Below, piece after piece: positions 23,967 through 33,941 of a stretch of DNA of 64,000 nucleotides. The stretch's first letter is position 1, and each line of letters starts with the position of its first letter. The notes below the pieces were generated by a model. That model saw nothing but the letters and a program-made list of their open reading frames with translations, made no database searches and had not been told where the DNA came from. Position numbers and translations under genes: made by a program. This DNA comes from Raineyella sp044508675 (GTDB taxonomy: Bacteria; Actinomycetota; Actinomycetes; Propionibacteriales; Propionibacteriaceae): assembly GCA_044508675.1 (NCBI GenBank), contig JBIQHF010000013.1, positions 22,801 to 86,800 of the forward strand, given 5' to 3'.

Positions 23967-25570
23967 CGGTAGCCCGCCGCCTCGCGCAGCGCCGACACCA
24001 GGTCATCCGACTCGACGTACGCACCACCGCTGGCCGCGGCGACCGCCTGGAGCTGGTCGGGGTCGGCCGTGCCGAAGGCGATGGCCACCACCGGCACCCC
24101 GGCGGTCCGGACGCTGGCCTGCCCACGGTCCTCGTCGCCGCTCGACCGGCCGTCGGACATCAGCACGATGAGCTTCTTGCGGGAATCGTCGCCCGACAGG
24201 TCGGTGGCCGCGTCCTGCAGGCACCGGTACATGTCGGTGCCGCCCTTCGGCTCGTACGACACCACGTCCGACTCCAGCTGCCCCAGCTGGTCCGGATCGT
24301 TGCCCTCGACGGTGTACGGCCCGGCTGCCCGGCTGTCGTGGAAGACCTGCACGGTCGTACGGTCCTGGGGGCCGGTCTGCAACAGGTTGACCCGCGCCTG
24401 CTCCGGGTTGAAGACCTGGTGCGCGGCATCCTGCACGCCCTCCCAGCCCTTCCCGCCCATCGAGCCGGAACCGTCCAGGCAGTAGTAGGTGTCGACCGGC
24501 CGGCGGTAGCGGGTGTGGTAGCGGTCGAGCGCCTCCTCGATCACCGTGGCCGCCGGGTAGCTGATGCCCTGCTCACGGATGTCGGTCTGGATGCCCCAGG
24601 CGGGGTCGAAGACGTTCGTGTCAGGGTTGTCCAGCGTCAGGCCGATGGCATCGGCCGGGCGGCGCCCGAGGGACAGCAGCTCGGCGCGCGCCCCCTCGTC
24701 CCGCAGCAGGTGGGTCTGCAGCTCGGTGAAGACCTGGTGCTTGGCCTGCTCGTCCTGCCCGGTCGGCAGGAAGCCGAGCGGGGCATCAGTGATCGCCAGC
24801 GCCCCCTGCGGGTACACCGCGTAGAACGGCTCCCGGCCCTGCGCGACCAGCTGCTGGTTCTGCTCGATCACCAGCGCCTCGTAGGTGAACAGCGTGTCGC
24901 ACAGGTCGGTGTTGGCGACGCACTCCTCCATCATCGTGCCGGTCGAGGGTGGCGTACGGTCCATCGCCTGCACGAACGTGGTGATGCCCTGCTCGACCTC
25001 GGTCGAGTCGAGCTGGGCCTCGGTGAGCGGCTGCCCCGGGCCGTTGCCGGCGAAGTGGTTCATGAACGCGAACAGCGTCGTCGCACCGGAGTTCGACTGG
25101 GTCGGGTTGGTGGACCAGACCTGCAGCTGGTCGTCCTCGATCGCGGTGAGGACGTCGCCGACGGTGACATCGGTGCGGTCGACCAGGCCGGCCTGCCGCA
25201 TCGCCGACTCGCGCCCGGCGAAGACGATCGGGGTGGTGAACATCGACTGCACGTCCCGCAGCTTCCCGTCGGTGTTGCCGACCTGGGCGAACACCGAGGA
25301 CGCGAACCAGTACGCGTCGTAGTCGGTCGAGCCGGACTGCAGCAGCCGCGCCTGGTCGACCGACCCCATCAACGTGTACTCGCAGGTGTAGCGCTGCGAC
25401 TCGCACCACGGGACCACGATCTGGTCGAGCACCGCCCGCTGCTCCGATCCCGCCACGATCCGCAGCGTACGGTCCGGGGCCGATCCGCCCGCACCCCCAC
25501 CGCAGGCGGTCAGCCCGAGGGCCAGGGCAAGGGCGGCGCCGACGGTACCGAGGATCCGACCACATCGCAT
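23963..25570 (-). CDS. Lipoprotein: substrate-binding domain fused to von Willebrand factor A domain
   Basis: The 535-residue lipoprotein has a signal peptide ending in a lipobox (LTAC, Cys23). A solute-binding-like domain spans about 35-340 (VWSTNPTQSNSG at 151-162) and a vWA domain about 360-525. The MIDAS motif is intact: D366-x-S-x-S in DGSGSM, the GGTDMYRC threonine and the VLMSDGRS aspartate, so metal-dependent ligand binding is expected. It leads the operon with XpaC-like, binding-protein and TelA genes. Outward-facing attachment, sensing or assembly is inferred; no ABC transporter partner exists nearby. Confidence 0.88.
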   Translation of the reverse strand: MRCGRILGTVGAALALALGLTACGGGAGGSAPDRTLRIVAGSEQRAVLDQIVVPWCESQRYTCEYTLMGSVDQARLLQSGSTDYDAYWFASSVFAQVGNTDGKLRDVQSMFTTPIVFAGRESAMRQAGLVDRTDVTVGDVLTAIEDDQLQVWSTNPTQSNSGATTLFAFMNHFAGNGPGQPLTEAQLDSTEVEQGITTFVQAMDRTPPSTGTMMEECVANTDLCDTLFTYEALVIEQNQQLVAQGREPFYAVYPQGALAITDAPLGFLPTGQDEQAKHQVFTELQTHLLRDEGARAELLSLGRRPADAIGLTLDNPDTNVFDPAWGIQTDIREQGISYPAATVIEEALDRYHTRYRRPVDTYYCLDGSGSMGGKGWEGVQDAAHQVFNPEQARVNLLQTGPQDRTTVQVFHDSRAAGPYTVEGNDPDQLGQLESDVVSYEPKGGTDMYRCLQDAATDLSGDDSRKKLIVLMSDGRSSGDEDRGQASVRTAGVPVVAIAFGTADPDQLQAVAAASGGAYVESDDLVSALREAAGYR

Positions 25571-25664
25571 GTCTCATGCCTACCTGATAAGGGGGCCGCA
25601 CCGAGGGCCCGGGAACCGACAGGTAAGCCCGTCCGGATGAACGATTGGTGAACGCGTCGGCGGC

Positions 25665-26750
25665 TCAGCGCGGCCAGGTCATCGCGACGTGCTCGGCGAT
25701 CCGTTCCTTGGTGTCGGTATCCACGAAGGCCGCCTGCACCGCGCGGTCGACGGTCGCACGGATGTCGTCCAGCGTCCAGCCGAAGGTCTCGACCAGGCGG
25801 GCGTACTCCCGGCTCAGCGTGGTCCGGCTGACCAGCCGGTTGTCGCAGGAGATGGTCACCCGGAAGCCGAAGCGGTGCAGGGCGTCGACCGGGTGCTCGG
25901 CCATCCGCTCGGCGATGCCGGTCTGCAGGTTCGACGACGGGCAGACCTCCAGCGGCACGGCGCGATCCCGGACCATCGTCGCGGTCTCGCCGAGCACCGG
26001 GACCGGCCCGGTCAGGTCGATGTCCTCGATGATCCGTACGCCGTGGCCGATCCGGGCGGCGTGGCAGACCTCGAGGGCCTCCCACACCGACTCGGGCCCG
26101 ACGGCCTCCCCGGCGTGGATGGTGTACGGGACGCCTTCGCGCTCCAGGAGCCGGAACGCCTCCAGCTGGCGGCTCGGCGGGTACCCGCCCTCGGCACCGG
26201 CAATGTCGAACCCGGCGACCAGGTCCTCTTCGTGGCGGATGGTGAGTTCGGCGATCTCCAGGCCCCGGTCGGCATGTCGCATCGCGGTCAGGAGTTGGCG
26301 GACGATGATCGGGTGCCCGTCGCGACGGGACGCCGCCATGCCGTCCGCGAGCCCGCGGCCCACCGCCCGGACCGCCCGGTCCAGGGTCAGCCCGCGCTGC
26401 AGGTGCTGCTCCGGGGCCCAGCGCGCCTCGGCGTACACCACCCCGTCGTCGGCCTGGTCGATGACGAACTCGTACGCCACCCGGTGCAGTGCCTCCTCGG
26501 TCTGCATCGCCGCCACCGTGTGGTCGAACGTCTCCAGGTACCGCTCCAGCGATCCGGAGTTGGCTGCCTCGAAGAACCAGTCCGCCAGCTCCTGCGGGGT
26601 GTCCGCGGGCAGGCGGTGCTCGACCTCCCCCGCCAGCTCGATCAGGGTGCGCGGGCGCAGACCACCGTCCAGGTGATCGTGCAGGGCGACCTTCGGCAGG
26701 GCGCGCAGGTGCGCCTGGTCGAGGAAACGGTCGGCCGGAGAGGTGGTCAT
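25665..26750 (-). CDS. add: Adenosine deaminase
   Basis: Zinc enzyme deaminating (deoxy)adenosine to (deoxy)inosine in purine salvage. The 361-residue protein has HDHLDGG (metal His pair, canonical HxHLDG), HAGEAVGP with the catalytic Glu, CPSSNLQTG, and CDNRLVS in place of the TDDP found in many bacterial enzymes. Asn at that position appears usual in actinobacterial Add. GAGGA lies 8 bases before the ATG. It is last in a cluster with an M20 amidohydrolase and cytidine deaminase. Confidence 0.92.
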   Translation of the reverse strand: MTTSPADRFLDQAHLRALPKVALHDHLDGGLRPRTLIELAGEVEHRLPADTPQELADWFFEAANSGSLERYLETFDHTVAAMQTEEALHRVAYEFVIDQADDGVVYAEARWAPEQHLQRGLTLDRAVRAVGRGLADGMAASRRDGHPIIVRQLLTAMRHADRGLEIAELTIRHEEDLVAGFDIAGAEGGYPPSRQLEAFRLLEREGVPYTIHAGEAVGPESVWEALEVCHAARIGHGVRIIEDIDLTGPVPVLGETATMVRDRAVPLEVCPSSNLQTGIAERMAEHPVDALHRFGFRVTISCDNRLVSRTTLSREYARLVETFGWTLDDIRATVDRAVQAAFVDTDTKERIAEHVAMTWPR

Positions 26751-26774
26751 CAGGGGGTCCTCGGGTCGGGGTGG

Positions 26775-27215
26775 TCAGTGGTCGGCGGTGTGCGCGGCGA
26801 CCCGGTCCAGGTCGTCGCGGCCGAAGGCGCGGGGCAGGAGGTCGGCGATCGGGATCGGGCCGTCGCCGCTGTGGACCAGCAGGCCCGGCGCGGCGTGCTC
26901 CCAGAGCAGCTGGCGGCAGCGTCCGCACGGCATGCAGGGGCCGCCGGTCGCATCGACGCAGGCCACCGCCACCAGTCGACCCCCACCGCTGGCGACCAGG
27001 TCGGAGACCAGACCGCACTCGGCACACAGGCTGAGACCGTAGGAGGCGTTCTCGACGTTGCAGCCGGTCACCGTCCTGCCGTCGTCGACCAAGGCAGCGG
27101 CACCGACGGGGAATCGGGAGTACGGGGCGTATGCCCGGCGGCAGGCGTCCTGGGCGGCACGCCGCAGGCCGGCCCAGTCGATCCTGCTCGCCCCGGCACC
27201 GGTCGGTGCGGTCAC
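26775..27215 (-). CDS. cdd: Cytidine deaminase
   Basis: Zinc-dependent deaminase of (deoxy)cytidine, 146 residues, homotetrameric type. It has the substrate loop YSRFPVGAA, NVENASYGLSLCAE with catalytic Cys and Glu, and the second zinc motif PCMPCGRCRQ. The GTG start at 27215 overlaps the stop of the upstream amidohydrolase as GTGA, showing translational coupling; add follows 25 bases downstream. Together cdd and add handle salvage of both nucleoside classes. Confidence 0.93.
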   Translation of the reverse strand: MTAPTGAGASRIDWAGLRRAAQDACRRAYAPYSRFPVGAAALVDDGRTVTGCNVENASYGLSLCAECGLVSDLVASGGGRLVAVACVDATGGPCMPCGRCRQLLWEHAAPGLLVHSGDGPIPIADLLPRAFGRDDLDRVAAHTADH

Positions 27216-28483
27216 CGCATACTCCGCTGCTGTCGCCGTTGCTCCAGGGGGTCCTGGTAGTGGATCGGGGTGGCCGCCAACCGACTGAGCAGATTGACCC
27301 CGACCGGGATGCACTCCTCGTCGACGTCGAAGCCCGGCTGGTGGATATCCGGCCAGTCGGCCTCGGCGACGCCGCGGGGTCGTACGCCCAGCCGGGCCAT
27401 CGCCCCGGGGACGACCTGCAGCATCCAGGCGAAGTCCTCGCCCCCGAGCGACTGCGCGGTGCGGGCGACCGAGTCCTCGCCCAGCTGGCGCTCGGCGGCG
27501 TCGACGATCCGGGCCACCGCCCGGACATCGTTGACGGTCGGCGGGATGCCGGAGTCGATGTCGACGTCCACCTCGACGCCGAACGGGGCGACGATCGAGG
27601 TGAGCAGGTCCGGCAGGAGGGCGACCGCCGTCTTCCACCCCGGGACGTCGAGGACTCGCAGGGTGCCGCCGAGCGCACCGGTGCGCGGGATGACGTTCTC
27701 GACGCTGCCCGAAAAGACCCGGCCCCAGATCAGCGAGGCGCCGCTGCGCGGATCGAGCCGGCGTGACAGCACGAACGGGGTCTCGGTGACCAGTGCCCCC
27801 AGCGCGCCGATGATGTCGGCGGTCAGGTGCGGGCGGGAGGTGTGGCCTCCGGCACCGCGCAGGTTCACGTTGACCCGGACCGCGGCCGAGGTGATCGCCC
27901 CACGCTTCACCGCGACCTGCCCGACGGTGGTCCGGGGATCGCAGTGCAGGGCGTACACCTCGCGGACCCCGATCAGCGCGCCGGCCCGGATCACGTCCGG
28001 GGCCCCACTGGGACTGGACTCCTCGGCCGGCTGGAACAGCAGCCGCACCCCGGTCCGTAGGAGCCCCCGGTCCCGCAGCTCGGTGAGCACGTGGCCGACG
28101 CCGAGCACCACGGTGGTGTGCACGTCGTGGCCGCAGGCGTGGGCGATGCCCGGGTTCTTCGAGGCGTAGGGCACGTCCTTCGCGTCATCCAGCGGCAGCG
28201 CGTCCATGTCGCCCCGCAGCGCCACCATGCCGCGGCTCGGATCCCAGCCCTCGCCGACGATGTCACAGGTCAGGCCGGTGCCGGCCGGTAGGATCCGGGG
28301 CTCCAGGCCGAGGGCCTCGAGCGCGTCGGCCACCCGCTTGGTCGTACGGCGCTCATGGTGGCCCAGCTCCGGATGGGCATGGAGGTCCCGGCGGAAGGCG
28401 ATCATGCGTTCTCGCAGGCCCGCCGTCGCCGCGGCAATGGCGGGACCGGGATCCACCTCGGGCTGCGTGGGTGCGAACGTCAT
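27212..28483 (-). CDS. M20-family amidohydrolase/peptidase
   Basis: Dizinc hydrolase of 423 residues in the M20D (N-acyl-amino-acid / hippurate / IAA-amino-acid hydrolase) group. Visible motifs are HAHPELGHHE near the N-terminus, LRGDMDALPLDD, ACGHDVHTTVVLG and FQPAEESSPSGA with the catalytic Glu. A dimerisation lid domain lies in the middle. Mycobacteria place amiA1/amiB1 of this family next to lpdA and the nucleoside salvage genes. The natural amide substrate is unknown. A TAGGCT 6 bases upstream of the ATG supports a leaderless start. Confidence 0.9.
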   Translation of the reverse strand: MTFAPTQPEVDPGPAIAAATAGLRERMIAFRRDLHAHPELGHHERRTTKRVADALEALGLEPRILPAGTGLTCDIVGEGWDPSRGMVALRGDMDALPLDDAKDVPYASKNPGIAHACGHDVHTTVVLGVGHVLTELRDRGLLRTGVRLLFQPAEESSPSGAPDVIRAGALIGVREVYALHCDPRTTVGQVAVKRGAITSAAVRVNVNLRGAGGHTSRPHLTADIIGALGALVTETPFVLSRRLDPRSGASLIWGRVFSGSVENVIPRTGALGGTLRVLDVPGWKTAVALLPDLLTSIVAPFGVEVDVDIDSGIPPTVNDVRAVARIVDAAERQLGEDSVARTAQSLGGEDFAWMLQVVPGAMARLGVRPRGVAEADWPDIHQPGFDVDEECIPVGVNLLSRLAATPIHYQDPLEQRRQQRSMR

Positions 28484-28495
28484 TGGACCAGCCTA
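28484..28495 (-). promoter_or_regulatory. Leaderless promoter -10 element for the M20-cdd-add operon
   Basis: TAGGCT (28495-28490, minus strand) with a 6-base spacer to the ATG at 28483; no ribosome-binding sequence is present. Confidence 0.6.
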
Positions 28496-28510
28496 GCCGT
28501 CCGCACGCCC

Positions 28511-28544
28511 CGATGGGCCACCGCCGCGGAGGGGTGGCCCGTCG
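28511..28544 (-). terminator. Hairpin downstream of the acyl-CoA mutase large subunit
   Basis: A 12-base stem (28511-28522 with 28533-28544, one G-U pair) with a 10-base loop begins 13 bases after the mutase stop and precedes the next promoter. It has no T-run on the minus strand, so efficiency is uncertain. Confidence 0.5.
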
Positions 28545-28557
28545 GGGTCCTGCAGGG

Positions 28558-30150
<1,593 letters not shown>

Positions 30151-30163
30151 GGAGCGGAGCCTA
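30151..30163 (-). promoter_or_regulatory. Leaderless promoter -10 element for the mutase large subunit
   Basis: TAGGCT (30163-30158, minus strand), 7-base spacer, ATG at 30150. No ribosome-binding sequence is visible. Confidence 0.55.
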
Positions 30164-30234
30164 CCGGTGCGCAGGCCCCTGCGTGGGGCCACTCCCGCAG
30201 TTGGCCCCGAGGTTCCGGGCCGGCGTGTCGCGGG

Positions 30235-31491
30235 TCACTCGATCTGGCGGATCAGGGCCTCCGCCGCCGCAATGATGGCGTTCGTCTCCGCCTGCCAATG
30301 CTGCTCCTGGCTGCGGTGCGGACCGGTGGCCAGGCTGATCGCGACCCCGGCCGCGCGCAGCCGCAGCTCGGTCGGATCGACCCGCCGGTCGAACACCGGG
30401 GTCCACGACTCCAACAGTCCCTGCAGGTGCGCCGCCTGGGCGGCATCCATCCGTTGGATGGTCGACAGGTGGGCGAGCAGGCAGCCGAGGTCGTCGGCCC
30501 GGCGACCGGGCCCGATCGCGTCGATGTCCAGCACGCCACACACCCGTCCACCGGAGACGTGGACCTGCCCCTCGTGGAAGTCGCCGTGCGTGGGTTCGTC
30601 ACCGGCCGGCAGCCCGGCCAGGCCCTGGCTGACCTGGTCGGCGAGGACCAGCAGTCGCGGCTCCAGCTCCGGCATCGCCCGCGCCACGACGTCGACGTAG
30701 TAGTGCACCGAGTCGGTCCACGGCTGGCGGCGCGGTAGGGCGGCCACCGCCGGCGGGAAGGCATCCAGCAACGCGATCAGTTCCTCGGCCGAACAGGGGA
30801 AGTCCTCGCGGAACAGCGCGGTGGCCAACGGCAGCCCCGGCAGGCCCTCGAGCACCACGACCCAGTCCTCGGTCAGGGCCAGCACCTCGGGCGCCGGGAT
30901 CCCGGCACCGCGCAGCAACCGGTGTCGCTCGACCGTCTGGGCGGCCTCCGCCGCGGTCTGCACCTTGAGGTAGAAGCGCCGTCGCTCCTCCCCCACCTGC
31001 ACGTCCGCCCGCAGCACGGCCCGCTGCCGGGGCCGGTAGCCCACCACATCGAGGCGTACGTCGGTGGGCCGGATGATCGGGCGTGGACCGGCCAGGGCGC
31101 CGTCCTGCGCCGACCAGAGACCCAGGTCATTGACCAACTGGGTGACTCCCTCGGCGTACGCGGCGCCCACCAGGCCGGGCAGCTCCGGGTCGGCCGGGTA
31201 GATCCAGACGGTCACGTCGTTGCCCTGGGGGTCACGGTAGCGCCGGCCCGTGTCGTTGCCGTCGACGTGCCCGGCGCCGGTGGAGACCCCGATGATCTCG
31301 ATCGCCTCACCCCAGTCCCAGGCCACCTGCGCACGGTAGGTGGCGGTTGCCCCACGGCCGGGCTGGTGGTCCAGATGGTCCAGCCGCCAGCGCAGCAGGG
31401 CCCCGCCGGCATCGCGGACCGCGGCGACCAGCACGTCGGCCACGGCCGGGGTGCCCAGCAGCGCGCCGCTGTCCCGCTCGTCGGCGGTCAT
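30235..31491 (-). CDS. Aminoglycoside-phosphotransferase-fold kinase of unknown substrate
   Basis: A 418-residue protein kinase-like phosphotransferase. The N-terminal half (1-200) is not recognised. The C-terminal half has the APH motifs THGDFHEGQVHV (catalytic HxDxxxxN equivalent, with Gln at the Asn place) and GVLDIDAIGPGRRADDLG (metal-binding Asp). A nucleotide Lys is likely in RRFYLKVQT. The gene overlaps the stop of the upstream CNNM/CBS gene by four bases (ATGA). Related proteins phosphorylate sugars, choline or small metabolites as well as antibiotics; resistance should not be assumed. Confidence 0.75.
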   Translation of the reverse strand: MTADERDSGALLGTPAVADVLVAAVRDAGGALLRWRLDHLDHQPGRGATATYRAQVAWDWGEAIEIIGVSTGAGHVDGNDTGRRYRDPQGNDVTVWIYPADPELPGLVGAAYAEGVTQLVNDLGLWSAQDGALAGPRPIIRPTDVRLDVVGYRPRQRAVLRADVQVGEERRRFYLKVQTAAEAAQTVERHRLLRGAGIPAPEVLALTEDWVVVLEGLPGLPLATALFREDFPCSAEELIALLDAFPPAVAALPRRQPWTDSVHYYVDVVARAMPELEPRLLVLADQVSQGLAGLPAGDEPTHGDFHEGQVHVSGGRVCGVLDIDAIGPGRRADDLGCLLAHLSTIQRMDAAQAAHLQGLLESWTPVFDRRVDPTELRLRAAGVAISLATGPHRSQEQHWQAETNAIIAAAEALIRQIE

Positions 31492-32894
31492 CGCCCGCCG
31501 CCCTCGGCCTCGTCCGTCGGCGGACCGATGACGGACCCTCCGGTCGCCTCACCGGTCGGGGTCGCAGTGGTGCGCACGGCGGAGGGGGCCTTGGTGCGTT
31601 CCAGCAGGAACCGTGCGGCCCGGCGCCCGTCCATCTCGAGCACGGTCAGGGTGACCCGCCTGGTGCGGGACGGCTCCTCGGTGAGGAACAGCTCGGCCTC
31701 GTAGCTGTCCCCGACCTTCGGGATCGCACCGATGCAGGCCATGAACCAGCCGGCCACCGTGTCGTACGGTCCCTCCGGCAGGTCCAGCCCGACCTCGTCG
31801 GCGAAGTCCTCCAGCGAGGTCAGTCCGTCGACCTCCCGGGTGTTCGGCGCGGTCTCGGAGCGCTGGGCGACGATGTCGTACTCGTCGGTGATGTCACCGA
31901 TCAGCTCCTCGACCAGGTCCTCCATGGTCACGATGCCGGCAGTGCCCCCGTACTCGTCGCGCACGATCGCCATGTGGCTGGACACCCGGCGCATCTCGGC
32001 CAGGGCGTACAGCACGTTCACGGTCTGGGGGAAGTTCGCCACCGGACGCACCAGCTCCTCCACCGGGGTGGCCCGCTGCGCCCTGTCCGGGTCGAACAGG
32101 TCGCGGACGTGGACGAAGCCGAGCACGTCGTCCACCGAGGTCCCGGTGACCGGGTAGCGCGAGTGCGGCGCCCCGGTCAGTTCCCTGACCGCCTTGTAGG
32201 TGGGGGTGTCACCGGGCAGGAATTCGACCTCCGTCCGGGGCACCATCACTTCGCGCAGCGAACGGTCCCCCGCCTCGAACACGTCGTCGACGATCCGGCG
32301 CTCCTCCTCGCCGAGCGTGGCCGAGTCGGACACCATGGATCGGATCTCCTCGTCCGTCACCTCCTCCCGGGACGCCTCCGGACGGCCGCCCAGGAGGCGT
32401 ACGACCGCGTTGGTGGAGACCTCCAGCAGCCAGATCACCGGGGTGAGGACGCGGGAGATCCCGTCGATGCCCGGGCCGAGGGCCATCGCGAAGGACTCGG
32501 CGCGCTGCATCGCCAGCCGCTTGGCGGTGAGCTCGCCCAGCACGATGGAGACGTAGGCGATCGCGATGGTGACCAGCACCAGAGAGGCCGTGTCGGCCAC
32601 CCCGGGGGGCAGGCCCCAGCCGGCCAGGACGGGGGTGAGGCGGTTGGCGATCGTCGCCCCGCCGAAGGCGGAGGACAGGAACCCGAACAGGGTCACGCCG
32701 ATCTGGACCGCCGAGAGGAAGCGCTGCGGATCAGCGGCGAGCGCGGCGACCCGGCGACCCCGGCGACCACGGGTCCGCAGCCGCTTGATCTGGCTCTCCC
32801 GCAGTGAGACCAGGGCCATCTCCGCGGCCGCGAAGAACCCGCCACAGAGGGTGAAGAACAGGACCAGCAGGATCTCGCGGACGAGGTCGTTCAC
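31488..32894 (-). CDS. CNNM/CBS (HlyC/CorC, hemolysin-like) transmembrane protein
   Basis: Membrane protein of 468 residues. An N-terminal DUF21/CNNM domain with about four helices (residues 1-175, FFAAAEMALVSL, LGELTAKRLA) is followed by a CBS pair (about 215-335, REVMVPRTEVEFLP, DEYGGTAGIVTMEDLVEELIG-like) and a C-terminal CorC/HlyC transporter-associated domain (about 350-430). The tail is a disordered Thr/Gly region. The family is linked to Mg/Co efflux or homeostasis; hemolysin is a historical label. The GTG at 32894 follows AGAGG by about 9 bases. The kinase downstream is translationally coupled. Confidence 0.88.
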   Translation of the reverse strand: MNDLVREILLVLFFTLCGGFFAAAEMALVSLRESQIKRLRTRGRRGRRVAALAADPQRFLSAVQIGVTLFGFLSSAFGGATIANRLTPVLAGWGLPPGVADTASLVLVTIAIAYVSIVLGELTAKRLAMQRAESFAMALGPGIDGISRVLTPVIWLLEVSTNAVVRLLGGRPEASREEVTDEEIRSMVSDSATLGEEERRIVDDVFEAGDRSLREVMVPRTEVEFLPGDTPTYKAVRELTGAPHSRYPVTGTSVDDVLGFVHVRDLFDPDRAQRATPVEELVRPVANFPQTVNVLYALAEMRRVSSHMAIVRDEYGGTAGIVTMEDLVEELIGDITDEYDIVAQRSETAPNTREVDGLTSLEDFADEVGLDLPEGPYDTVAGWFMACIGAIPKVGDSYEAELFLTEEPSRTRRVTLTVLEMDGRRAARFLLERTKAPSAVRTTATPTGEATGGSVIGPPTDEAEGGGR

Positions 32895-33030
32895 GGGCGG
32901 GCACCTCTGCGGCGTTGTTCGAGCACGAGCCCCATCATAGGGACAGCTCGCCCCTCGCCCGGCGGCGCATCCGCACCCTGCGACCCCGGAACGGGACGGC
33001 GTCCTCGCCCGAGTCTGTTTCAATCGGTTC

Positions 33031-33912
33031 GTGACCACTCTCCCCCAGTTCGGATCCCGCACCATCGGGCGGCGTACGTTCGACCTCGACCGCCAGGCGG
33101 CGGTGATGGCGGTCGTCAACCGCACGCCGGACTCCTTCTGGGACCGCGGCCGTACGTACGCGCTCGAGGCCGCCGTCGCCTCCGCCCTCGCCGCGGTCGA
33201 GGCCGAGGCCGATTGGGTGGACATCGGCGGGGTGCCGTTCAGTCCCGACAGCCAGGAGGTCAACCAGTCCGAGGAGATCGATCGGGTGATCCCGGTCGTC
33301 GAACAGGTGGCCGCCGCCAGCGACGTGGTGATCTCGGTCGACACCACCCGGGTGGCGGTGGCAGAACGGGCGCTGGCCGCCGGCGCCTCGGTCATCAACG
33401 ACACCTCCGGCCTGGCCGATCCCGGTCTGGCCGAACTGGCCGCCGACACCGGCGCCACCTTGATCATCACCCACTCCCTGGCCGCCCCGCACACCCACTA
33501 CCAGCGTCCGCACTACGACGACGTGGTGTCCGAGGTGGTCGCCTTCCTCGCCGACAGGCTGGAGCGCGCCCGTGGGCTGGGTCTCCGCGACGAACAGATC
33601 GTCCTCGACCCCGGCCACGACCTGAACAAGAACACCCGCCACACCCTGGAGCTGACCCGCCGGTTCGGCGAGGTGGTCGCGCTGGGCCTGCCCACCCTGG
33701 CCGCAGTGTCCAACAAGGACTTCATCGGCGAGGCGATCGGTCGGGACCGGGGCGAGCGGACGTACGGCTCGGTCGTCGCGGCCACCTGGTGCATCCAGCA
33801 GGGCGCTCGGGTGATCCGGATGCACGACGCCCGCGCGGCGGTCGACACGGTGCGGCTGTGCGCGGCGATCGCCGGCACCCGGGAGCCGGCGTACGAACGC
33901 CACAATCTGTGA
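33031..33912 (+). CDS. folP2: Dihydropteroate synthase paralogue (FolP2 type)
   Basis: TIM-barrel protein of 293 residues related to dihydropteroate synthase. It has MAVVNRTPDSFWDRG, SVDTTR, VINDTSG and LDPGHDLNKNTRH in place of the DPGIGFGK of true FolP, matching mycobacterial FolP2 (Rv1207), which lacks DHPS activity. True folate synthesis is therefore not implied. TTCAAT ends 6 bases before the GTG start, suggesting a leaderless transcript. The actual reaction is unknown. Confidence 0.88.
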   Translation: MTTLPQFGSRTIGRRTFDLDRQAAVMAVVNRTPDSFWDRGRTYALEAAVASALAAVEAEADWVDIGGVPFSPDSQEVNQSEEIDRVIPVVEQVAAASDVVISVDTTRVAVAERALAAGASVINDTSGLADPGLAELAADTGATLIITHSLAAPHTHYQRPHYDDVVSEVVAFLADRLERARGLGLRDEQIVLDPGHDLNKNTRHTLELTRRFGEVVALGLPTLAAVSNKDFIGEAIGRDRGERTYGSVVAATWCIQQGARVIRMHDARAAVDTVRLCAAIAGTREPAYERHNL

Positions 33913-33929
33913 GGGCCGGGCCGTTCGGC

Positions 33930-33941
33930 TAGCCTGTGCGG
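33930..33941 (+). promoter_or_regulatory. Leaderless promoter -10 element deciding the purU start
   Basis: TAGCCT at 33930-33935 is exactly 6 bases before the GTG at 33942, choosing it over the GTG at 33936 and the ATG at 33954. Confidence 0.6.

Noticed and set aside
30235..31491. Aminoglycoside resistance gene
   Set aside because: Only the general phosphotransferase fold is visible; many relatives act on metabolites, and no resistance context is present.
31488..32894. Hemolysin toxin
   Set aside because: The CNNM/CBS/CorC architecture is an ion-homeostasis membrane protein; the hemolysin name is historical.
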